Source: Candidatus Omnitrophota bacterium (GTDB lineage: Bacteria > Omnitrophota > Gorgyraeia > Gygaellales > Profunditerraquicolaceae). Taken from it: DNA of 5,209 nucleotides. The notes under the pieces are model-generated. The model saw only the letters and a program-made list of their open reading frames with translations. It was not told the origin of the DNA and did no database searches. A program made the position numbers and the translations under genes. Below, piece after piece: positions 1 through 5,209 of this stretch; within the stretch, counting starts at the first letter, position 1, and every line of letters begins with the position of its first letter. The stretch covers positions 1-5,209 of the forward strand of contig JAGOIJ010000120.1 of NCBI GenBank assembly GCA_017995695.1, written 5' to 3'.

Positions 1-1053
1 TTTCAAAAAGAGGATGAAGCGTATGCCTTGCGTCCGGAAGGCACTGCTTCTGTGGTGCGCGCGTATATCGAGAATGCGCTTGATAAAACCCAGGGATTTG
101 CTAAGCTGTTTTACTTGGGACCTATGTTTAGGCGCGAGCGTCCGCAAAAGGGAAGGTTGCGTCAGTTCCATCATATCGGCTGTGAGGCCATTGGGTCGCT
201 TGAGCCCGATCTTGATGTTGAAGTTATCGCTTTAGCAGTTGCTTTGCTTGAAGGTTGTTCTGTGCAGGATTTTAGCTTAAAACTCAATAGCTTGGGTTGT
301 CAATCAGATAAGCAGCGGTTTACCAGTAATCTGCGCAGTTCACTTGAGGATAAAAAGCTTCAGCTTTGTCCTGATTGTCAGAATCGCTTGGAGCAGAATC
401 CGTTGCGTATTCTTGATTGCAAGCAGGAGAATTGTAAGCGCGTGGTTGATACCCTCGCGATAAAGGATAATATTCTTTGCGCTGATTGTCAGGCGCATTT
501 CACCCGGGTCAGAAAAGGGCTGGATGCGTTACATATAGCTTATCAGGTTGTCCCTCAATTGGTCAGGGGGCTTGATTATTATACTGGAACAGTTTTTGAG
601 TTAGCTCACCCAGGATTAGGCAGTCAGGATGCCTTGGGCGCAGGAGGTCGGTACAATAATCTGGTGCAAGAGTTAGGCGGTCCTGCTGTCGGCGCTGTTG
701 GTTTTGCATTAGGGGTAGAACGACTTTTGCTTGTTGCCCGTCCGCAGACTGCTTTGGAAAATCTTCAATCCTTAGTGTATGTTATCAGTCTTGGGGATGA
801 GGCAAAGGAATTTAGCGTTGTATTGTTGTCTCAGTTGCGCAAGGCCGCTATTGCCTGTGATACTGATTATGAGAAGAAATCATTAAAGGCAGCAATGCGC
901 AAGGCCAATGACGTGCAGGCGCGTTTTGTTGTTATCATCGGCGATGATGAATTGCAAAAGAAGGTTGTGACGGTAAAAGACATGCGTTCAAGCACGCAAG
1001 AAGAAGTCGCTTTGTCAAGCATCGTTGATTACCTAAAACAAAAGACCGGATAA
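1..1053 (+). CDS. hisS: Histidyl-tRNA synthetase (HisRS), 5'-truncated by window edge
   Basis: This cytoplasmic class II enzyme charges tRNA(His) with histidine using ATP. The frame is open from base 1, so the start codon lies outside the window. The 350 visible residues correspond to all but roughly the first 70 of a usual ~420-residue protein. In window-residue numbering they show LRPEGTAS (10-17, ATP/histidine site), motif 2 with FRRERPQKGR (43-52), the HisRS-specific histidine-binding motif LVRGLDYYTG (187-196), and motif 3 with GFALGVERLL (234-243). A C-terminal anticodon-binding domain spans about 256-350. The insertion domain between motif 2 and LVRGLDYY carries six cysteines, as CPDC (123-126), CKQENC (140-145) and CADC (160-163), which could bind a metal. 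The stop TAA at 1051-1053 is 25 nt before aspS, a common hisS-aspS pairing that suggests co-transcription. The identification is secure from family motifs. Confidence 0.97.
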   Translation, partial: FQKEDEAYALRPEGTASVVRAYIENALDKTQGFAKLFYLGPMFRRERPQKGRLRQFHHIGCEAIGSLEPDLDVEVIALAVALLEGCSVQDFSLKLNSLGCQSDKQRFTSNLRSSLEDKKLQLCPDCQNRLEQNPLRILDCKQENCKRVVDTLAIKDNILCADCQAHFTRVRKGLDALHIAYQVVPQLVRGLDYYTGTVFELAHPGLGSQDALGAGGRYNNLVQELGGPAVGAVGFALGVERLLLVARPQTALENLQSLVYVISLGDEAKEFSVVLLSQLRKAAIACDTDYEKKSLKAAMRKANDVQARFVVIIGDDELQKKVVTVKDMRSSTQEEVALSSIVDYLKQKTG

Positions 1054-1078
1054 AGAAGGTAATGTTCGGCGTAAACTT

Positions 1079-2467
1079 ATGCTAAAAACTCATACCTGTG
1101 GTGAATTAAAAGCAAGTGATATTGGCAAGACAGTAACGCTTTGCGGTTGGGTGGCGACGCGCCGCGATCATGGCAAGCTTGTGTTTATTGATCTGCGTGA
1201 TCGGCAAGGGCTTACGCAGGTTGTTTTCATTCCGAAAGAATCCGGCGACGCCTATAGCAAAGCGCAGGAGTTACGTAGCGAGTTTGTGATTAAGCTCACC
1301 GGCGTTGTGAACGCTCGGCCTAAGGGCACGGTGAATGCGAAACTCGTAACCGGCGAGATCGAGATCTTGGCTAAGGAGCTCGAAGTTTTAAATCCGAGCC
1401 TAACGCCTCCTTTTGACCTCGGAGATCACCTTGAGGTTACCGAAGATATGCGGCTTAAATACCGGTATCTTGATTTGCGCAGAAGGACGGTCTTGCAAAA
1501 TTTTATTTTGCGCCATAAGCTCTATCAGGTTATCCGCACGTTTCTCGATAAAGAAGGGTTTTTGGAGTGCGAAACGCCTTTACTGACGAAATCAACCCCT
1601 GAAGGCGCCCGTGATTATCTGGTTCCTTCAAGGGTCAACCCCGGGGCATTTTATGCCTTGCCGCAGTCGCCGCAATTATTCAAACAGATTTTAATGGTCT
1701 CTGGTTTTGAGAAATATTATCAGATCGCCAAATGCTTCCGCGACGAGGATCTGCGCGCGGATCGGCAGCCTGAATTTACCCAGCTTGATATCGAGATGTC
1801 GTTTATCAACGAAGAGGATATTTTTGCGCTTACGGAAAAGCTTATGCGGCAACTCATGCAGGAGCTTAAAGGCATCGAGATCGCTATTCCTTTTCCGCGC
1901 ATAACATTCGCCGAGGCGCAAGCGCGTTTTAAAACCGATAAGCCGGATCTACGTCAAGAGCTTAAGTCTGAATTTGCGTTTGCCTGGGTGGTCGATTTTC
2001 CTCTATGTAAGTATAACGAACAAGAAAAGCGTTGGGAAAGCGAGCATCATCCTTTTACCGCGCCGCATCCCGATGATCTTGGTTTGCTGACGAGTGATCT
2101 GGGTAAGGTGCGTTCGCGTTCGTACGATTTAGTGTTGAATGGCGTTGAGCTCGGTTCCGGATCGATCAGGATTCATAGTCAGCCGTTACAGGAAAAGATA
2201 TTTGAGATTATCGGTATTAACCAGGATGAGGCGCGCACGCGTTTCGGATTCTTGTTAGAAGCATTTCAATTTGGGGCGCCTCCGCATGGCGGCGTAGCTT
2301 TTGGTTTAGATAGATTTCTATCCATTCTTGCAGGCGAGGAAAGTATTCGCGATGTTATTCTTTTCCCAAAGACTTCGGCTGCGTTTTGTCCCTTGACCTC
2401 TGCTCCTTCGGGAGTAGATGAAAAACAGTTACGGGAATTAGGTATAAGCGTAAAAAAGAAACCATAA
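1079..2467 (+). CDS. aspS: Aspartyl-tRNA synthetase (bacterial type) lacking the GAD insertion domain
   Basis: This cytoplasmic class II synthetase loads aspartate onto tRNA(Asp). An N-terminal OB-fold anticodon-binding domain (about 1-105) opens with the typical MLKTHTCGEL, which supports the ATG at 1079 although no good ribosome binding site sits at normal distance. The catalytic core has the flipping loop STPEGA (172-177), QSPQLFKQ (196-203), motif 2 with FRDEDLRADRQPEF (220-233), ELGSGSIRIH (357-366) and motif 3 GGVAFGLDRFL (404-414). The C-terminal PKTSAAFCPLT...AP segment is also the bacterial form. The protein is 462 residues against about 590 in the family. The conserved DKPDLR (287-292) is followed after about eight residues by FAWVVDFPL (301-309), where other bacterial enzymes carry a ~120-residue GAD domain. 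The frame is kept across this junction, so domain loss is likelier than error. His31 (RRDHG) suggests a non-discriminating enzyme that also charges tRNA(Asn). Confidence 0.96.
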   Translation: MLKTHTCGELKASDIGKTVTLCGWVATRRDHGKLVFIDLRDRQGLTQVVFIPKESGDAYSKAQELRSEFVIKLTGVVNARPKGTVNAKLVTGEIEILAKELEVLNPSLTPPFDLGDHLEVTEDMRLKYRYLDLRRRTVLQNFILRHKLYQVIRTFLDKEGFLECETPLLTKSTPEGARDYLVPSRVNPGAFYALPQSPQLFKQILMVSGFEKYYQIAKCFRDEDLRADRQPEFTQLDIEMSFINEEDIFALTEKLMRQLMQELKGIEIAIPFPRITFAEAQARFKTDKPDLRQELKSEFAFAWVVDFPLCKYNEQEKRWESEHHPFTAPHPDDLGLLTSDLGKVRSRSYDLVLNGVELGSGSIRIHSQPLQEKIFEIIGINQDEARTRFGFLLEAFQFGAPPHGGVAFGLDRFLSILAGEESIRDVILFPKTSAAFCPLTSAPSGVDEKQLRELGISVKKKP

Positions 2468-2483
2468 GCATAATTTTTAACAG

Positions 2484-2489
2484 AGGAGG
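2484..2489 (+). promoter_or_regulatory. Ribosome binding site (AGGAGG) of the LysM lipoprotein gene
   Basis: A perfect AGGAGG lies 4 nt before the ATG at 2494, within the 26-nt gap after aspS. It is the strongest Shine-Dalgarno match among the gene starts in the window. It supports the first ATG over the in-frame ATG at 2506 (codon 5), which would put the spacer at 16 nt. It suggests the lipoprotein is made at a higher level than its neighbours; that part is inference. Confidence 0.8.
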
Positions 2490-2493
2490 ATGT

Positions 2494-3030
2494 ATGGTTA
2501 GGATAATGGGATTGTTAGCAATAGCATTAGTTTCAGTCAGCGCATTAACAGGATGTACGGTGCGTACGTATCCTTTGACACGCGACAGGATTGATCAGGA
2601 TTTAACCGCAGGTAATCGTGGATTTGTTCAGGGTACGCCTTCCTTGGAAGAAAAAGAGCGTAAGACTACGCGTCAGACACGCGTATTTGAGATTGAATTA
2701 GGCCGTCCGCTTAAACTTCAGGCTTGCGCTGATGGAAGCGCAGCGTGTGCTGATGCAAGTTCTGCCAGCGGTATGCAGCAGTCATCATCTGCGATGCTTG
2801 AGGATTCATCCGCGGGTGAAGTGAGCGCAGTTCGTTATGAGCAGTATACCGTGGCCAAGGGCGATACCCTGCAGAAGATTTCAAATAAGTTTTTCGGAAC
2901 AACCAAGAAGTGGCAAAAAATTTATAATGCTAACCAGGATATTCTTAAAGGGCCGGATAAGCTTTATCCCGGACAAGTTATTAATATCCCCGTTGATGGT
3001 TCAGACAGTTCCGTAAGGGGCCTTAAATAG
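2494..3030 (+). CDS. LysM-domain lipoprotein, probable cell-wall binding
   Basis: This is a 178-residue secreted lipoprotein of unknown specific role. A short basic start and a hydrophobic stretch lead to the lipobox LTGC (18-21), so Cys21 is predicted to be lipidated after signal peptidase II cleavage. The next residue is Thr rather than Asp, which in enterobacterial rules favours the outer membrane. A short motif, TRDRIDQDL..GNRGF (29-44), follows. Residues about 50-76 are charged, and 78-112 form an Ala/Ser-rich, probably disordered linker with Cys78 and Cys85. The C-terminus holds one LysM module (about 116-166), seen as YTVAKGDTLQKIS and LYPGQVINIP. LysM modules bind the glycan of peptidoglycan, so the protein likely tethers the outer membrane to the wall. 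There is no catalytic domain. It sits between aspS and phoH, in the same direction. The function of the N-terminal motif is not known to me. Confidence 0.9.
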   Translation: MVRIMGLLAIALVSVSALTGCTVRTYPLTRDRIDQDLTAGNRGFVQGTPSLEEKERKTTRQTRVFEIELGRPLKLQACADGSAACADASSASGMQQSSSAMLEDSSAGEVSAVRYEQYTVAKGDTLQKISNKFFGTTKKWQKIYNANQDILKGPDKLYPGQVINIPVDGSDSSVRGLK

Positions 3031-3048
3031 CGTTATTGTTAAGTGGGG

Positions 3049-4008
3049 ATGGAAAAATTAATTAAGATTCAATCTCACCAGGAAGTCCAAGATCTCTTTG
3101 GTCCGCGCGATGAGAATATTACCTTACTTGAGAAAAAGTTTAAAGTCAAGGTTACTGCTCGTTCCGGCCACCTTAAAATCTCAGGTTCTGCTGTCCAGGT
3201 TAAGAAGGCGCAGGAGCTTATTGAAACATTCTTAAGCGCTGCGCGCTCCGGTCAACGGACGCTCAATAAGGCTGATTTTGGGCATTTCATTAATCAAGGG
3301 AGCAGCGCGATTGATCCGTCGGCGCGGGTGGATTTCCGGGAGGTAAGCGTTACGCGCTTATCGAGCGGAAAAGAAGTTGGCCCGCGCACTAAGGGCCAAG
3401 TTGAGTATGTGGCGGCGATCAAGGAATTTGATATAGTATTTGGCATTGGCCCTGCAGGAACCGGCAAGACGTATTTAGCAATGGCTTGCGCAGTTGAGGC
3501 GCTGAAGAAGCAAGAAGTGCGCCGCATCATCTTAACGCGCCCTGCGGTTGAGGCAGGGGAGTCTTTGGGATTTCTGCCCGGGACTATGCAAGAGAAAATT
3601 TCTCCGTATCTGAGGCCTTTATATGATGCTTTGTATGATATGATGGAGGCCGAGCGTATTGAGAAATATCTGGAGACCGGCATTATCGAGGTTGCTCCTC
3701 TTGCGTATATGCGCGGCAGGACCTTGAATGACGCTTTTATTGTTCTTGATGAAGCGCAGAACTGTACCGCTGAACAGATGAAGATGTTTTTAACGCGTCT
3801 TGGATTTGATTCTAAAGCAGTCATTACTGGTGATATGACGCAAAGTGATTTACCCGATGGCAGGCCTGTTGGCCTGTTGCAGGCTAAGGATATTCTAGGT
3901 GTAATCGAGGGTATCCGCTTTATCTATTTCACCGGTTTCGATGTTGTACGGCATCCTCTTGTGCAAAGGATTATTGAGGCTTATGATAAAACAGGGCGTG
4001 ATAAGTAG
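3049..4008 (+). CDS. ybeZ: PhoH-like ATPase (YbeZ family) with KH-like N-terminus
   Basis: This cytoplasmic P-loop NTPase of the PhoH/YbeZ family is linked in other bacteria to RNA metabolism and works with the endoribonuclease YbeY. Numbering from the ATG at 3049 gives 319 residues, the usual family length. Residues about 3-62 form a KH-like RNA-binding region (DENITLLEKKF, VKVTARSGHLKISG). A linker leads to the ATPase core, with Walker A GPAGTGKT (134-141), TRPAVEAGESLGFLPG (163-178), Walker B IVLDEAQN (231-238) and TGDMTQSDLP (260-269), followed by FTGFDVVRHPLV (294-305). A GTG at 3043 would add two residues. The ATG is preferred because the family normally begins near MEKxIK, but neither start has a clear ribosome binding site. 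The stop overlaps the next gene by 26 nt. The phoH - 7TM-HD - ybeY order is widespread in bacteria, and a ybeY fragment is present at the right edge. Confidence 0.95.
   Translation: MEKLIKIQSHQEVQDLFGPRDENITLLEKKFKVKVTARSGHLKISGSAVQVKKAQELIETFLSAARSGQRTLNKADFGHFINQGSSAIDPSARVDFREVSVTRLSSGKEVGPRTKGQVEYVAAIKEFDIVFGIGPAGTGKTYLAMACAVEALKKQEVRRIILTRPAVEAGESLGFLPGTMQEKISPYLRPLYDALYDMMEAERIEKYLETGIIEVAPLAYMRGRTLNDAFIVLDEAQNCTAEQMKMFLTRLGFDSKAVITGDMTQSDLPDGRPVGLLQAKDILGVIEGIRFIYFTGFDVVRHPLVQRIIEAYDKTGRDK
3976..3979 (+). promoter_or_regulatory. Probable ribosome binding site of the HD-hydrolase gene, inside phoH
   Basis: GAGG ends 3 nt before the ATG at 3983, within the last codons of phoH. It is short and close, but it fits the 3983 start better than the upstream ATG at 3941, which lacks a clear site and would force a 68-nt overlap. 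The arrangement points to translational coupling with phoH. Confidence 0.4.
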
Positions 4009-5089
4009 GATCTCGTTTTTGGCCGCAGGGTTGGTCATCTTTCTCGTCGGTTTCTTCTTGTTGCTCAATCTTGTTATCCCTGCTTTTCTGGTGTTGGTGC
4101 TGGCGTACCTTGCGCTTAAGAACCATGAGACAAAAAGCTACACATTCTTGCATCTTGCGTTCTTGTTTTTGATGAACTTCAGCATCGGGTATTTCATTAT
4201 GATGCACGACCTGCCTATCTATTACATCCCTTTTGCTGTCATCCCGATGCTTGCTTGTATTTTATTCAATGACCTTGAGATCGCGCTTTTGCTTTCGCTT
4301 ACCTCGAGCATTTCAATCGTTTCCGTGAAAAGCGATCATCTTGCCTTAAGCGTCTTTCTGTTTACCAGCGGCTTGTTTGCCAGCTTGTTAGTGTATGGCG
4401 CCCGCCGCAGGATTACGTTGATCCGCGCCGGTTTTAGCATCGGGGCGATGCAAATGCTTTTGTTCTTTTTTCTTAATAGTTTCAGGATCGGTCACCTTGA
4501 GCCATTTTTGTGGTTTGCCGTCAATGGCGTGGTGTCTAGCATCATTGTCGTTGGGGCGTTGCGCATCTTTGAATACTTGTTTGATACTATGACGAACTTT
4601 ACCTTGCTTGAGCTGGCGGATTTTAATCATCCTCTGCTGCAGCGCATGACCCTGGAGGCGCCGGGCACGTATCATCACAGTCTTGTGGTCGGTAACCTCG
4701 CAGATGCTGCCAGCAGGGTAGTAGGAGCTAATGCCCTTTTAGCGAGGATCGGTGCCTATTACCACGACATCGGTAAGCTTCAGAAGCCTCATTATTTTAG
4801 CGAGAATCAATCGCTTTCTGAAAGCAGGCATGATTCATTGTCTGCCACGATGAGCAAGTTGGTGATTATGAACCACGTTAAAGAAGGCGTTGAATTGGCC
4901 CAAAAATACAAACTGCATAAAAATATCATTGATTTTATTAATCAGCACCACGGGACGAGCCTGGTGTATTATTTTTACCGACGGGCGTTAGAAAACCTCG
5001 AAGGCACGGGCCAGCAGGTTGAGGAGGAGGGGTTTCGTTACCCTAACAAATGCAGGATACCATGGACGACATACAGAAACGTTTCGTAG
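3983..5089 (+). CDS. pgpH: PgpH-family 7TM-HD phosphohydrolase, short N-terminus, C-terminus lost at a rearrangement
   Basis: This inner-membrane protein has a cytoplasmic HD metal-dependent phosphohydrolase domain. Characterised relatives (PgpH) hydrolyse the second messenger c-di-AMP. Numbered from the ATG at 3983, hydrophobic segments lie near 9-28, 31-46, 54-73, 80-95, 98-115, 119-138, 148-166 and 174-195. The HD domain starts near 200, with GTYHHS (228-233), HDIGK (261-265), MNHVKEG (296-302) and INQHHGT (319-325) in family order. Two things are unusual. The ~250-residue extracellular 7TMR-HDED domain found before the membrane region in classical members is absent. After EEEGFRYP (347-354) the family sequence stops; the last 14 residues (355-368, from about 5045) are the reverse strand of ybeY read in a meaningless frame. 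The terminal conserved Asp of the HD metal site is therefore missing. The upstream ATG at 3941 is possible but gives a 68-nt overlap with phoH. Real coding ends near 5044. Confidence 0.88.
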   Translation: MIKQGVISRISFLAAGLVIFLVGFFLLLNLVIPAFLVLVLAYLALKNHETKSYTFLHLAFLFLMNFSIGYFIMMHDLPIYYIPFAVIPMLACILFNDLEIALLLSLTSSISIVSVKSDHLALSVFLFTSGLFASLLVYGARRRITLIRAGFSIGAMQMLLFFFLNSFRIGHLEPFLWFAVNGVVSSIIVVGALRIFEYLFDTMTNFTLLELADFNHPLLQRMTLEAPGTYHHSLVVGNLADAASRVVGANALLARIGAYYHDIGKLQKPHYFSENQSLSESRHDSLSATMSKLVIMNHVKEGVELAQKYKLHKNIIDFINQHHGTSLVYYFYRRALENLEGTGQQVEEEGFRYPNKCRIPWTTYRNVS

Positions 5090-5208
5090 TGTGGATTGGT
5101 GCGATAGGTCTTGGCATTACGGATTGCCGCATCAGTTGAAACAATCACATCGCCGATAAGCGCCTGCCTCGTGTTAGCTAAGGTAAAGGCGAGAACATCA
5201 GTTGAACC
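5038..5208 (-). pseudogene. ybeY: YbeY endoribonuclease fragment, truncated at both ends
   Basis: Read on the minus strand from 5208 down to 5041, 56 codons give the central part of YbeY, a metal-dependent endoribonuclease for 16S rRNA maturation and ribosome quality control. Visible family signatures, numbered within the fragment, are GSTDVLAF (1-8), IGDVIVST (18-25) and VVHGILHLLG (47-56). His49 and His53 are the first two zinc ligands of the HGxxHLxGYDH signature. The third His and the C-terminus are missing because the sequence jumps into pgpH, which creates a TAA at 5040-5038. The N-terminal part lies beyond the window. In most bacteria ybeY follows pgpH on the same strand, so the reverse orientation is itself evidence of a rearranged or chimeric sequence. 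The fragment is too short to be a complete gene, and an unbroken copy probably exists in the real genome. Confidence 0.88.
5039..5044. other. Inverted junction between pgpH and ybeY (TACCC microhomology)
   Basis: To the left, the + strand encodes PgpH up to ...EEEGFRYP. To the right, the minus strand encodes YbeY ending ...HGILHLLG. TACCC (5039-5043) is compatible with both sides: Tyr-Pro of PgpH on the + strand, and Gly-Tyr of the expected YbeY LLGYDH on the minus strand. One more base, 5044, is also neutral for the Pro codon. Past this point ybeY meets TAA (5040-5038), and the PgpH frame becomes nonsense until its stop at 5087-5089. A short overlap at an inverted join between neighbouring operon genes is typical of template-switch chimeras from multiple displacement amplification. 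A genuine inversion is the alternative. Confidence 0.8.
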
Positions 5209-5209
5209 C

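Noticed and set aside
1691..1921. Open frames on both strands within aspS motif 2 region
   Set aside because: The AspRS frame carries strongly conserved catalytic residues here, and the alternative frames look like random translation.
3011..3048. AAGGGGCCTT near the end of the LysM gene as a possible terminator
   Set aside because: The stem is only 4 bp with no T-run, and it lies within the last codons. It cannot form a convincing intrinsic terminator.
3294..3824. Long minus-strand open frame (176 codons) inside phoH
   Set aside because: It lies opposite the conserved PhoH ATPase core; its translation shows no recognisable motif and no plausible start signal. It is a shadow of the real gene.
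4388..4678. Minus-strand open frame within the HD-hydrolase gene
   Set aside because: The + strand frame has clear membrane segments and family motifs; the reverse product is Lys/Gln/His-rich without a domain.
5045..5089. Novel C-terminal tail of the HD protein
   Set aside because: These codons are the antisense of conserved YbeY residues (YVVHGILHLLG), so the tail is a product of the inverted junction rather than a real extension.
1..5209. Mobile element, CRISPR array, toxin-antitoxin or phage defence system
   Set aside because: No direct or inverted repeats of the needed kind, no transposase or integrase motifs, and no gap between genes larger than about 30 nt.

Overview
The window is a compact bacterial housekeeping block. 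All intact genes lie on the + strand with gaps of about 18-26 nt or short overlaps, so it is probably read as one operon or a few overlapping units. The order is hisS (5' end cut by the window) - aspS - a small LysM lipoprotein gene - phoH/ybeZ - a membrane HD phosphohydrolase of the PgpH (7TM-HD) family. A fragment of ybeY follows on the opposite strand at the right edge. The lipoprotein with an outer-membrane type signal suggests a diderm. From memory only, its N-terminal 'DRIDQDL..GNRGF' motif and the gene order resemble uncultured Omnitrophota (PVC-related) genomes. That placement is tentative.

Positions 1-2467 encode two class II aminoacyl-tRNA synthetases, for histidine and aspartate. 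HisRS looks normal apart from the missing start. AspRS is of bacterial type with all catalytic motifs. At 462 aa it is about 130 residues shorter than typical bacterial AspRS, and the whole difference sits where the GAD insertion domain should be. His31 suggests a non-discriminating enzyme that also makes Asp-tRNA(Asn).

Positions 2494-4008 encode the LysM lipoprotein and the PhoH-like ATPase (KH-like N-terminus plus Walker A/B). From 3983 a polytopic membrane protein runs straight from about eight hydrophobic segments into a cytoplasmic HD domain. It lacks the large extracellular domain of classical PgpH proteins.

Around 5039-5044 the HD gene stops matching its family in mid-domain. From that point the minus strand encodes 56 residues of YbeY, including HGxxH of its metal-binding signature. 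In the usual order phoH-pgpH-ybeY, ybeY should follow on the + strand, so the sequence has jumped forward and reversed direction, with about 5 nt (TACCC) compatible with both sides. This breaks both genes and looks like an inverted chimera from amplification or assembly. A real inversion is the alternative. No new defence, mobile or RNA system was recognised; there are no tRNA or rRNA genes, no CRISPR array and no IS element, and no gap between genes exceeds 30 nt.
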